Shown in pieces: positions 9,411 to 18,152 of a stretch of 64,000 nucleotides of DNA. The DNA lies in contig NZ_CADCXY010000007.1 of the NCBI RefSeq assembly GCF_902806985.1, positions 32,908-96,907 of the forward strand, read 5' to 3'. Position 1 is the first letter of the stretch; each line of letters opens with the position of its first letter. Below the pieces are notes generated by a model that was not told the origin of the DNA, did no database searches, and saw nothing but the letters and a program-made list of their open reading frames with translations. The stretch comes from Pseudidiomarina piscicola. GTDB taxonomy: Bacteria; Pseudomonadota; Gammaproteobacteria; Enterobacterales; Alteromonadaceae. The position numbers and the translations under genes were made by a program.

Positions 9411-12400
9411 TTATACACGCTTAACCTTTTGCCCACGCCACAAGTAGTAAACAGCAGGTAATACGAGCAAGGTTAAGATAACAGCGCTGATCATTCCTCC
9501 AACCATTGGCGCCGCTATTCTACTAACCACCTCAGCCCCAGTCCCTGTACTAAACATTATAGGCAATAAACCAGCAATTGTAGAAACGGCCGTCATCATG
9601 ACGGGGCGAACACGAAGTCCAGCCCCTTCCATTACGGCAAGAGAGAGACCGTCTTTCGTTAATGCTTTACCATGCTCTAACTGACTTTTTTCATATTCAT
9701 TATAGGACTGGTTTAAGTAAGTCAGCATTAGTATTCCTATTTCTACAGTGACACCGGCTAGAGCTATAAAACCAACCGCTACAGCAACTGAGAAATTATA
9801 ATCTAAAAGATACATTAGCCAGATTGACCCCACCAACGCGAGAGGCAAAGTTCCCAATATAATGGCTATTTCTGTAGCGTTTCGAAAATTCATATATAAA
9901 AGAACGATAATAATCGCGAGCGTTAACGGAATCACGTAAGTCAGTTTTTCCTTTGCCCTTTCCATATATTCGTACTGCCCGGACCAGGTAACTGAATACC
10001 CTGCTGGCAACTCGAGTTCTTCTTCCACAACTTTCATTGCCTTATCAACATAAGTTCCTACATCAACCCCTTCAATATCAACAAACGTCCAACCATTGAG
10101 TCTTGCGTTCTCACTTTTAATTGCCGGCGGTCCGAGTTCAACGTAGACATCAGCCACATCCGCCAAACTAATACGCTGCCCGTCTGGCGTAACTAAAGGT
10201 AGCGTCTTTAACTCTTCCGGTGAATCACGGTAATCTTGGGGGTAGCGCAAGTTTATCGGGTAACGTTCAAGCCCTTCAATGGTCTCTGAAACGTTCATTC
10301 CCCCAATAGCCGTGGCAACTACTTGTTGAATATCTTCAATGTTCAAACCATAACGTGCAGCCTGCTCTCTTTTTATGTCAACTTTGACATAACGTCCACC
10401 TGCCACTCGCTCTGAATAAACAGAAGCCGTACCATCGACATCATCAAGTATTGCTTCAAGCTGCTGGCCGATCGCCTGAATTTCATTAAGATCAGCTCCG
10501 GCAACTTTTATACCTACCGGCGTTTTGATACCTGTCGATAGCATATCAATGCGAGTTTTAATGGGGTAAACCCACGCATTTGTCAGCCCCGGAAACTTTA
10601 CAAGCGCATCGAGTTCTATTTTCAACTTCTCAGTGGTCATACCGTCACGCCACTGATCTTTCGGTTTCAGTTGAATAAAAGTTTCAATCATCGTTAGGGG
10701 GGCCGGATCAGTGGCGGTATCAGCTCGGCCAATTTTGCCAAAAACCGTCTTTACTTCCGGTACCGTCTTTATGAGTTTATCTGTTTGCTGCAAAAGCTCT
10801 CTTGCTTTCCCAATAGATAATCCAGGATAAGTCGTCGGCATATACATCAAATCGCCCTCATCCAGATCTGGAATAAACTCACTACCAATTTTGTCAATCG
10901 GCCAGACACCAACAGCCAGGATAACAAGAGCTCCCACAACTGCTGTCTTTGGGTATTTCAAAATGCCTTTTAAAAGCGGTTTATACCCGGCGATCAATAA
11001 CCGGTTAAGCGGGTTTTTCCCCTCAGGTGTTACCTTTCCTCTGATAAAATACCCCATCAACACAGGGATAACGGTAACCGCTAAGGCTGCACTAGCTGCC
11101 ATTGCGTAAGTTTTCGTGAAAGCAAGCGGAGAAAACATTCGCCCTTCCTGGGCTTCTAAGGTAAACACCGGCATAAAGCTGACGGTAATAATGAGTAAGC
11201 TAAAGAAAAGAGCGGGACCTACCTCTGAAGCAGAAGCGGTAACCACCCGCCAGCGGTTCTCTGCGGTCAGTGGCGTTTTTTCCATATGCTTATGCATATT
11301 TTCAATCATGACGATGGCACCATCGAGCATAGCGCCAATAGCAATTGCGATCCCCCCAAGTGACATAATATTCGCGTTAATTCCTTGCCAATACATAACA
11401 ATAAACGCGGTTAAAATACCCAGAGGCAAGCTGATAACGGCAACTAGCGAGGAGCGGACATGGAAGAGAAATATCACACAGATAAACGCGACAATAGCGA
11501 GCTCTTCTATTAAACTTTTTTTCAAGCAGAAGACGGCATCCGAGATAAGCCCTGAGCGATCATAGACAGTGACAATCTCAACGCCATCGGGTAACCCTGC
11601 TTTTAATTCCTCTAATTTTTGTTTTACACCATCAATCGTTTTTTGTGCATTTTCTCCGAAGCGCATTACAACAATTCCGCCCACGGCTTCCCCCTCACCA
11701 TTGAGCTCGGCTATACCGCGCCTCATTTGTGGCCCCACACCCACATCTGCAACATCTTTAAGCAATAAAGGCGTGCCATTAGCATCAACGCCTAGTGGGA
11801 TATTTTCTAAGTCGGAGACACCTTCAATATAGCCGGAGGCCCGAACCATATACTCAGCCTCAGCCATTTCAACCACTGAAGCCCCCACCTCCTGATTACC
11901 TCTCTGGATAGCGTTTTGTATGTGAGCCAAAGGAATATCGAATGCGCGAAGCTTCTCCGGGTCAACTTTTACCTGGTACTGCTTTACCATACCGCCCAGC
12001 GCGGCAACTTCAGAGACACCTTCAACAGTCTGCAGTTCATACTTTAAAAACCAGTCTTGCATACTGCGTAATTCACTCAAGTTGTGGTTACCCGTGCGGT
12101 CGACCAAGGCATACAAATAAACCCAACCAACTCCTGTAGCATCAGGACCTAATTGTGGCCTTGCATTAGCAGGCAGTGTGGGAGCAACCTGAGATAAATA
12201 TTCAAGTACTCGCGAACGTGCCCAGTAAGCATCTGTGTCTTCGTCAAAAATGACATAAACATAGGAATCTCCGAAAAACGAATACCCACGAACCGTTTTA
12301 GCTCCAGGAACTGATAACATAGACGTTGTTAATGGATAGGTAACTTGGTCTTCTACTACTTGTGGGGCCTGACCTGGATAACTGGTTTTAATAATCACCT

Positions 12401-12536
12401 GAACATCAGACAGGTCCGGCAATGCATCTACTGGTGTATTCTTGACGGCAAAGGCACCAACGCCCACAAGGATTAATGTCGCTAGAAGAACAAAAAATCG
12501 GTTGCTAACTGACCATCGAATGACTGACTTAATCAT
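9411..12536 (-). CDS. cusA: CusA heavy-metal efflux RND transporter
   Basis: A 1041-aa inner-membrane pump of the HME-RND family, the proton-driven engine of a CusCBA Cu(I)/Ag(I) efflux complex. Typical family features are seen: the N-terminal helix and PVDALPDLSDVQV, a large periplasmic loop rich in GGMVKQYQV-like porter motifs, the GAIVMIENMHKHM segment of TM4, and a second porter half ending in 12-TM topology. Met-rich periplasmic stretches suit monovalent copper or silver. Its ATG overlaps the end of cusB by 8 bp, so the two are translationally coupled. Confidence 0.95.
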   Translation of the reverse strand: MIKSVIRWSVSNRFFVLLATLILVGVGAFAVKNTPVDALPDLSDVQVIIKTSYPGQAPQVVEDQVTYPLTTSMLSVPGAKTVRGYSFFGDSYVYVIFDEDTDAYWARSRVLEYLSQVAPTLPANARPQLGPDATGVGWVYLYALVDRTGNHNLSELRSMQDWFLKYELQTVEGVSEVAALGGMVKQYQVKVDPEKLRAFDIPLAHIQNAIQRGNQEVGASVVEMAEAEYMVRASGYIEGVSDLENIPLGVDANGTPLLLKDVADVGVGPQMRRGIAELNGEGEAVGGIVVMRFGENAQKTIDGVKQKLEELKAGLPDGVEIVTVYDRSGLISDAVFCLKKSLIEELAIVAFICVIFLFHVRSSLVAVISLPLGILTAFIVMYWQGINANIMSLGGIAIAIGAMLDGAIVMIENMHKHMEKTPLTAENRWRVVTASASEVGPALFFSLLIITVSFMPVFTLEAQEGRMFSPLAFTKTYAMAASAALAVTVIPVLMGYFIRGKVTPEGKNPLNRLLIAGYKPLLKGILKYPKTAVVGALVILAVGVWPIDKIGSEFIPDLDEGDLMYMPTTYPGLSIGKARELLQQTDKLIKTVPEVKTVFGKIGRADTATDPAPLTMIETFIQLKPKDQWRDGMTTEKLKIELDALVKFPGLTNAWVYPIKTRIDMLSTGIKTPVGIKVAGADLNEIQAIGQQLEAILDDVDGTASVYSERVAGGRYVKVDIKREQAARYGLNIEDIQQVVATAIGGMNVSETIEGLERYPINLRYPQDYRDSPEELKTLPLVTPDGQRISLADVADVYVELGPPAIKSENARLNGWTFVDIEGVDVGTYVDKAMKVVEEELELPAGYSVTWSGQYEYMERAKEKLTYVIPLTLAIIIVLLYMNFRNATEIAIILGTLPLALVGSIWLMYLLDYNFSVAVAVGFIALAGVTVEIGILMLTYLNQSYNEYEKSQLEHGKALTKDGLSLAVMEGAGLRVRPVMMTAVSTIAGLLPIMFSTGTGAEVVSRIAAPMVGGMISAVILTLLVLPAVYYLWRGQKVKRV

Positions 12537-14058
12537 GGTTATGCTCCTGCTCTGTCACTTGTTCTTGCTCAGGAATATGAATCGATGTGAGCTGGTAACG
12601 TTGCTTACCTACTTGTGAAATTTCCGCATGTAAGGACAAACCGGCGCTGAGCTTTGAGAGTTCAACATCATCAGCGACATCGAAGTCCATCGTCATTGCA
12701 GGCCAGTCCCACTCAGGAATCTCACCGTGATTCAGCGTAACCATCGAATGTTGAGGCATAACACTTTTAACTGTTGCTTCGACCCAGACAGCTTCGACTG
12801 ATACAGCTTCATTTAACATAGTGTCGTGGCTCTCGCTATCAGTGTTAGAGTCGTGGTTCATACGTTTAAAGTCGGAAGACTTACTGGACTCAGAGTCAAT
12901 TAAGAACTGAGCCGATGTAACAATTTCATCACCTGCCATAAGACCCGATAAAATCTCAACTCGCGAGCTACCTAACCGCCCAACGTCAACATTAACTGAT
13001 TTAAATTTCCCGTCGCCCAGTGCTAAGACAACTCGGTTCGAATCACCCATTCGAATAAGCGCTTCTTTGGGGATGACTAAGTTTTCGTCGCCTACACCAG
13101 CATTAATATTAAGATTCGCAAACATACCCGGCCTCAAAAAAGCGTCGGGGTTATTGAAGTGAATTCGAATTTTTCCCGTCCGGGTTTTAGAGTTAAGTGA
13201 CGGATAGACGTAATCAACCTTTCCTTCCCAGTCTTTACCCGGAGCATACTCAAGATCCATTTGAACTTTATTACCTACCTCAACCTGGTTCAGTTGCCGC
13301 TCAAAGACTTCTGCAATAACCCATATTTTATCCAGTTGGGCAATCGTCATTAAGTTCATACTCGGCTTTACAAACGCACCTTCACGCACAGTCAGTTTAT
13401 CCAATACCCCGGACTGCTTTGCTTTTACCGTAATTGTTTTCTGAATTTTATGAGTCTCTTTTAACTTCTTAATCTCAGGTTCAGAGACTTGCAGAGCTCT
13501 TAGGCGTTCTTCAGCAGCATCTAGTAGAACCTGATTACCTCTTTGCGAGGCCAATACAAGCTCTTCTTGCGCATTAACCATTTCAGGAGAGTAAATACTG
13601 TATAAAGGCTCGCCGGCTTTAACTGAGTTACCAACCGCTTTTACAAAAAGCTTTTCAATCCAGCCTTCAACACGGGGACTTACTGTCAGCACTCGGTTCT
13701 CATCAAACTGAACATAGCCAACTGTTTCGATATCCAGGTTGAGTCTCGAGGACGTGACGGTTGCAGTTGTAACCCCAAGGTTGTTAATAACATCGGGATC
13801 AATTCTCACAGTACCGGGTGAACTTTCTCCCCCATCATCGCCATAGAAAGGAATAAGGTCCATCCCCATTGGAGACTTTCCTGGCTTGTCTCTCCGATAA
13901 TTTGGATCCATCGGAGCCACCCAATATAACGGCTCTTTTTTGGCATTATCCGATGAAGCATCGGAGCCCGCAGTTGACTGCATTAAGTAGCCAATAGCAC
14001 CAGCGCCAACCGCAAACCCTACAGCTAAACTTATAAGAGATTTAGTGACTGTTTTCAT
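12529..14058 (-). CDS. cusB: CusB membrane-fusion protein with C-terminal CusF domain
   Basis: A 509-aa periplasmic adaptor linking CusA to the outer-membrane channel. After an N-terminal membrane helix comes a metal-binding motif (YWVAPMDPNY...KSPMGMDL), then the lipoyl/hairpin/beta-barrel regions of the HlyD type. From about residue 418 a CusF-like domain is fused: NHGEIPEWDWPAMTMDF holds the His, Trp, Met and Met that bind Cu(I)/Ag(I) in CusF. In E. coli CusF is a separate protein. The start at 14058 follows AGGAG, which lies inside the end of the upstream gene. Confidence 0.93.
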   Translation of the reverse strand: MKTVTKSLISLAVGFAVGAGAIGYLMQSTAGSDASSDNAKKEPLYWVAPMDPNYRRDKPGKSPMGMDLIPFYGDDGGESSPGTVRIDPDVINNLGVTTATVTSSRLNLDIETVGYVQFDENRVLTVSPRVEGWIEKLFVKAVGNSVKAGEPLYSIYSPEMVNAQEELVLASQRGNQVLLDAAEERLRALQVSEPEIKKLKETHKIQKTITVKAKQSGVLDKLTVREGAFVKPSMNLMTIAQLDKIWVIAEVFERQLNQVEVGNKVQMDLEYAPGKDWEGKVDYVYPSLNSKTRTGKIRIHFNNPDAFLRPGMFANLNINAGVGDENLVIPKEALIRMGDSNRVVLALGDGKFKSVNVDVGRLGSSRVEILSGLMAGDEIVTSAQFLIDSESSKSSDFKRMNHDSNTDSESHDTMLNEAVSVEAVWVEATVKSVMPQHSMVTLNHGEIPEWDWPAMTMDFDVADDVELSKLSAGLSLHAEISQVGKQRYQLTSIHIPEQEQVTEQEHNHD

Positions 14059-14059
14059 T

Positions 14060-15349
14060 TTAAACTCCTGAGAATAATAAGTAGTTTGCTTCGGCAATCA
14101 GCTTTTGGCGGTTGATGGCGATCGCTAATGCATCAATTTTTGCGTTGACTTCAGCAATCTGTGAACGCACCGCCTCTGCAAAGTCGCCATCATCATTGTT
14201 GTAGGCTGTCAATGCAGCTTCAGACTGGGCGGACATTTGTGGAAGTAGCTCTTCACGATAAAGAGCAGCGCGTTCATTCAAACGATTCAGTTGTACAAAG
14301 GTACTGCGTAAACTGGCTATTAACTGTCTGGCAATCAGCAGTTTTTCAGTTCTTTTTGCTTCAGTTTTATACTTTGCCGAACGCACCTGTTCATCCTGCT
14401 TGTTATCAGTAAACAGTGGTATATCGAACGTAACTCCGGCTGAAAACAAGTCGGCACGGTCAGTACCGCTTGGAGCATCGTTTCTATGACCATATTTAAG
14501 GTTGGTTGACCATTGTGGTTTATAACCTTGTTGAGCAAGCTCTATAGAAGTTTCCGACGCCGAAATGTCTTGATCGATAGCTTGCAAAACTGGGTGCCCT
14601 TTTATTAATTCGTACAAGGCTTGTTTAGGCATTGTTGAAGGCGAACTCAATGCTTCCTGTAGCGTAAGGTTAGGAACGTCATCTGGTAACTTTGATTTCG
14701 CTATAGCACCTATCCACTCCGACAGTTTGCTTTGAAATCGCTCCTCTTTCTGTCTTAATGAAGTCAATCGGTCATCCAGTCGTGTGAGCTCAAGCTGGGC
14801 CCTAATAACATCCTGCTGCCGTGCTTTTCCTTCAGTACTGGTATAACTTGCCTTGGCCGTCGACACTAACTGTTCAAAAAGCGCTCTATCGGATTCAATC
14901 AAACGGATACTTTGCTGAAAGAAAAAAACGTCTAACCACAACTTCGTTACCGTTGTTTTGACCTTAGCAATACGATCAGCCCTCAAAAGCGGTTGTTTTT
15001 GGGCCAATTGATTTTTTTGCTTACGAGACAACGATAGCGTGTCTCCTCTAGGAAAAGTTTGTGAAACACCTACGATCAATTGGGTCATTCCTTCCTGTCG
15101 TGAACTAAAACTGTCAACAGGGAAACTGGCTGCCGTGAGCGATATTTTAGGGTCAGGCAAACTGGAAGAGGCTATAGCTTCACTCGCGAATGCCTCTTGA
15201 GTTTGCTTACTTGCTGTTAGCCAGGGGTCTTCTTGTACAGCGATACTCACTGCATCTTGCAAATTCAAAAGCGGCTCTTGCGCATTAGCAAAATTTGGCA
15301 CCACTACAGTCAGAACGCTTAAATAAGCCATTTCTCTTAAAAGTTTCAT
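14060..15349 (-). CDS. cusC: CusC-type outer-membrane efflux channel (TolC family)
   Basis: A 429-aa outer-membrane factor with a signal peptide ending near NFANAQ and two repeated OEP halves rich in coiled-coil helices (for example LVSTAKASYTSTEGKARQQDV and its C-terminal counterpart). It forms the exit duct of the CusCBA system. No lipobox Cys is seen at the cleavage site, unlike E. coli CusC. Its stop lies one base upstream of the cusB ATG, and the cusB ribosome-binding site lies inside its coding region. Confidence 0.9.
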   Translation of the reverse strand: MKLLREMAYLSVLTVVVPNFANAQEPLLNLQDAVSIAVQEDPWLTASKQTQEAFASEAIASSSLPDPKISLTAASFPVDSFSSRQEGMTQLIVGVSQTFPRGDTLSLSRKQKNQLAQKQPLLRADRIAKVKTTVTKLWLDVFFFQQSIRLIESDRALFEQLVSTAKASYTSTEGKARQQDVIRAQLELTRLDDRLTSLRQKEERFQSKLSEWIGAIAKSKLPDDVPNLTLQEALSSPSTMPKQALYELIKGHPVLQAIDQDISASETSIELAQQGYKPQWSTNLKYGHRNDAPSGTDRADLFSAGVTFDIPLFTDNKQDEQVRSAKYKTEAKRTEKLLIARQLIASLRSTFVQLNRLNERAALYREELLPQMSAQSEAALTAYNNDDGDFAEAVRSQIAEVNAKIDALAIAINRQKLIAEANYLLFSGV

Positions 15350-15518
15350 ATTGTTACTCTCAAAAACTGTAAATTTTTAAATTAAACACAGACCAGGCTA
15401 TGAGTTAGAGCGTAACTAGGGTTACTAGCGAAATCATAACTACAAAGACCGAGCCAAAGCTTAAAGCTGTGTTTTTACCTGGAAGATAGGCGCACCAGGT
15501 CGAGAAATTTAGTATTTT

Positions 15519-15848
15519 TTAAGAGTAGATTGGGGGCCGAAATAGCGAGAGAGAGTGCTTTTCTTTAATATTCGTATCTAAGAATGAGGAAGCGTTAAAA
15601 AGCAGCTTATCAATAGGCGGGACGGCGGATTGCTCAGAGTAAACGACAGTAATTGACGGACTGTAACAATGTCGCATCATTGAATCAGAGCAACAGTTAT
15701 CGGTAAGAGAGTGTGACACTTCGCAAGCTGCAAGATCGCAAACCTGCTCAGTAGAATCGTGCATACATGCCTTTTCCGTACTGGTAGTTTGTGAAAATGA
15801 CATTGTTGTTACCGCTAATAGCAGTAGGGCAATGATTAAACGATACAT
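15519..15848 (-). CDS. Small exported Cys-rich protein heading the cus operon (copy B)
   Basis: A 109-aa protein with signal peptide (hydrophobic core LIIALLLLAV, then MSFSQT) and a Cys/His-rich mature part (KACMHD, QVCDLAACEVSH, DNCCSDSMMRHC) ending KHSLSLFRPPIYS. It aligns clearly with the protein at 24446-24790: the same MSFSQ signal end, the same CC.D...RHC core and the same LFRPPI end. It is the first gene after the cus promoter. I infer a secreted copper-binding or copper-sensing role; no named family is recognised. Confidence 0.7.
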   Translation of the reverse strand: MYRLIIALLLLAVTTMSFSQTTSTEKACMHDSTEQVCDLAACEVSHSLTDNCCSDSMMRHCYSPSITVVYSEQSAVPPIDKLLFNASSFLDTNIKEKHSLSLFRPPIYS

Positions 15849-15877
15849 GCGAAGCTTTATTGCAAAAACATGTTAAA

Positions 15878-15906
15878 ATAATATCTCTTTGTCTGATAAA
15901 GATCAA
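15878..15906 (-). promoter_or_regulatory. Probable promoter of the copper/silver operon
   Basis: On the minus strand TTGATC (15906-15901) and TATTAT (15883-15878) are separated by 17 bp, close to the sigma-70 ideal. It lies about 30 bp upstream of the first gene (start 15848), and no other promoter as good was noticed before cusA. No clear CusR or CueR dyad was identified by eye. Confidence 0.55.
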
Positions 15907-16056
15907 CCGATTAAAAGAAGTAGCCATAACTAGGTAATGAATCTAAGTGATAATACATGACGTCTCCCCCAAAAATAGGACCATGACATCGATGAGATTT
16001 CCATTAAAATGACAGGCCCCCATTATTAGAACCACTCGAAGAATGAATTGAGCTGT

Positions 16057-16887
16057 TCAATTTTCAATGGATGCCACGAACTGCAAGGGTGGCAGGTTAT
16101 TTAAAGCCCGATGAGGTCGACCCTTGTTATAGTCATCCCGCCAAGCTTCGATTTTTAATTTAGCATCGGTTAGCGATTCGAACCAGTGACAGTTAAGGCA
16201 CTCATCCCGAAAACTGCCGTTTAGTGACTCGATCTAGGCATTATCTGTTGGCTTACCAGGACGCGAGAACGCTAGCGTTACCTTGTTGGTATAAGCCCAA
16301 AGGTCAGTCATTTGTCCTGCAAATTCGCTGCCATTATCGCAATGAATACGGTTTGGTGCGCCTCGTTCTCGACAAAGTCGCGTCAATGTTGCAACCACAT
16401 TCTCTGAGCGTAATTGAACGCCGATATCGGCTGCCAAACACTCTCGCGTATAGGTGTCGACAACTGTCAGAATACGAAACTTGTTCCCGGTAGAGAGCTG
16501 GTCGGCAACAAAGTCCATCGCCCATGCCTCATTCGGTCGTGTACTTGGTACATAGTCGCGTTTTCGATGTGCGCCACTGACGTTGCGCCGCGGCCGTTTG
16601 GGGCGTAACTGAAGTCCTTCTAGACAATACAGGCGATGAACGCGTTTCTTATTCACGTGAATACCTTCGCGTTTTAACATCACATGAATACGCTTGTAAC
16701 CGTATCGCACGCGGGCTCTAGCTATCGCCACGATCTTCTGGCGGAGCGCCTCCTGAGGCTCCGAGCGAGGCTTATAACGGCAAGCCGTGCGACTTAGTCC
16801 TGTTAACGCACATGCTCTTCGCTCACTGATGCGGTAGAGGCTGATTAAGTGGCGCACCGCCTTACGACGCTGCGGTACGCTTACCAC
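16057..16887 (-). pseudogene. IS407-group transposase OrfB broken by an in-frame amber stop
   Basis: The catalytic subunit reads intact from 16887 through WAMDFVADQ (first Asp) and IHCDNGSEF (second Asp) to GKPTDNA, then meets TAG at 16236-16234. The same frame continues without further damage as IESLNGSFRDECLN...NKGRPHRALNNLPP to a TGA at 16057. The catalytic Glu lies just after the amber codon, so the truncated 217-aa product cannot transpose unless the stop is suppressed. Confidence 0.9.
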
Positions 16888-17147
16888 TTTCGGGTATTGA
16901 GATCTTGCAACATGACTTTATCAAGGGTTAGATCCGCAACAATCCGTTTGAGCTTCTCATTCTCTTCTCGTAGCTGCTTGAGTTCTCGAACTTGATCAGA
17001 TTCAAGCCCAGCGTATTTCTTTTTCCAAGCATAGAAAGTGCCCTCGGCAATCCCCATTTTCCGAGCGATCTCGGCGATGGATAAGCCAGCTTCGTGCTGT
17101 TTTATAGCGGAAACGATCTGCTCGACTGAAAAACGTTTTGATTTCAT
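16881..17147 (-). CDS. IS407-group transposase OrfA
   Basis: An 88-aa HTH subunit (RFSVEQIVSAIKQHEAGLSI, GIAEGTFYAWKKKYAG) followed by a leucine-zipper region (VRELKQLREENEKLKRIV), as expected for IS407-group OrfA. It overlaps orfB by 7 bp in a different frame. With OrfB broken it is probably only a DNA-binding remnant. Confidence 0.85.
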   Translation of the reverse strand: MKSKRFSVEQIVSAIKQHEAGLSIAEIARKMGIAEGTFYAWKKKYAGLESDQVRELKQLREENEKLKRIVADLTLDKVMLQDLNTRKW

Positions 17148-17308
17148 GACGTGGCCCTCGTAAGGTCTTTATCATGCCCAAATTCATCGTCCTTGTGGAT
17201 CTTTTTCTTGGGGGACCGTCACTAGAAAAGCAATAAAAAAAGTTGTCCACTTTTTTTAAAATAAAAATAATTTTTCATTTTTAATGAATTTTTACCCTCT
17301 TCTGATTA

Positions 17309-17339
17309 TTGATGCTTTTAATCTTTTGCCGACTATAAT
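17309..17339 (+). promoter_or_regulatory. Possible promoter of the glutaredoxin-MauE gene
   Basis: A consensus TATAAT (17334-17339) is preceded by TTGATG (17309-17314) with a 19-bp gap, about 40 bp before the start codon at 17380. The 19-bp spacing is longer than ideal and could point to a MerR-family activator, but I see no clear dyad in it. Confidence 0.4.
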
Positions 17340-17379
17340 GCGTACATGAATACATAACTTTTACGTAAGGAACTTGGCT

Positions 17380-18126
17380 ATGAGTCAGTCAACTCAAAAA
17401 GCTACGCTTTACAGAATGTCAACGCCTGATCACCAGTGCCCTTTTGGGCTAAAAACCCGGCACTTACTTAAAGCCAATGGCTTCGAAGTAGACGACAATC
17501 TGTTAGAGAGTCGTCAAAAAACCGACAAATTCAAGGAAAAGCACGACGTCGATACCACTCCACAAGTGTTTATTGGTGATAAACGTATCGGTGGGTACGA
17601 GGAGGTTCGAGCCTTTCTTGGAAAGCCTCTTCCTGACCCTGACGCAACCAGTTACCGGCCCGTTATTGCATTATTTATTATGACGGCACTCCTCTCTGTA
17701 GCCACGTCGTGGTTGTCTTTTGGTCGCGTATTTACCGTACAAACCATCGAGTGGTTCATCAGTTTCTCTATGGTGGTTCTGGCCTTGCTCAAACTCCAGG
17801 ACGTAGAGAAATTCTCTACCATGTTTCTCAATTACGATCTTCTCGCCAAAAAATGGGTGCCTTATGGCCGTATTTACCCCTACGCCGAAGGCTTGGCGGG
17901 TCTGTTAATGGCTGCGGAATTTGCTCACGTCATTTCCATCCCTATCGCGTTATTCATCGGCATCGTAGGCTCTATATCGGTGTTTAAAGCCGTTTATGTC
18001 GACAAACGCGAGCTAAAATGTGCCTGTGTCGGTGGCTCCAGTAATGTGCCGTTAGGCTTCATTTCGCTCACTGAAAACCTCATGATGGTCGCTATGGCTG
18101 TCTGGATGTTTTTTAGAATGAACTAG
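17380..18126 (+). CDS. Glutaredoxin-MauE fusion membrane protein
   Basis: A 248-aa protein with an N-terminal glutaredoxin domain (CPFG active site near residue 20, TTPQVFIGDKRIGGYEE near 55-70) and a C-terminal four-helix MauE/DoxX-like membrane domain (about 90-248). MauE-type proteins move reducing equivalents across the membrane for disulfide formation. The fusion suggests thiol redox service to cysteine-rich periplasmic copper proteins, an inference from the neighbours. ATG 17380 is chosen over TTG 17374 for its spacing to AAGG. It converges on the APC permease. Confidence 0.85.
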   Translation: MSQSTQKATLYRMSTPDHQCPFGLKTRHLLKANGFEVDDNLLESRQKTDKFKEKHDVDTTPQVFIGDKRIGGYEEVRAFLGKPLPDPDATSYRPVIALFIMTALLSVATSWLSFGRVFTVQTIEWFISFSMVVLALLKLQDVEKFSTMFLNYDLLAKKWVPYGRIYPYAEGLAGLLMAAEFAHVISIPIALFIGIVGSISVFKAVYVDKRELKCACVGGSSNVPLGFISLTENLMMVAMAVWMFFRMN

Positions 18127-18151
18127 AAAAAGAGCGCTATGCGCTCTTTTT
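18127..18151. terminator. Bidirectional rho-independent terminator
   Basis: AAAAAGAGCGC (18127-18137), loop TAT and the exact inverse GCGCTCTTTTT (18141-18151) form a hairpin with A-tract and T-tract flanks. It lies between the convergent glutaredoxin-MauE and APC permease genes and can end both transcripts. Confidence 0.9.
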
Positions 18152-18152
18152 C

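Larger units (their letters stand above)
15958..17221 (-). mobile_element. IS3-family (IS407 group) insertion sequence, decayed
   Basis: Imperfect terminal inverted repeats are seen: the left end starts TGACGTCTCCCCCAA at 15958 and the right end, read inversely from 17221, starts TGACGGTCCCCCAAG. The element is 1264 bp. It holds orfA and an orfB interrupted by an amber stop. No target duplication is visible at the two edges, suggesting an old insertion or a recombined end. It separates the cus operon promoter from the glutaredoxin-MauE gene. Confidence 0.85.

Noticed and set aside
15950..17230. Target-site duplication for the IS407-group element
   Set aside because: The bases flanking 15958 and 17221 do not match at 3 or 4 bp, so none is claimed.
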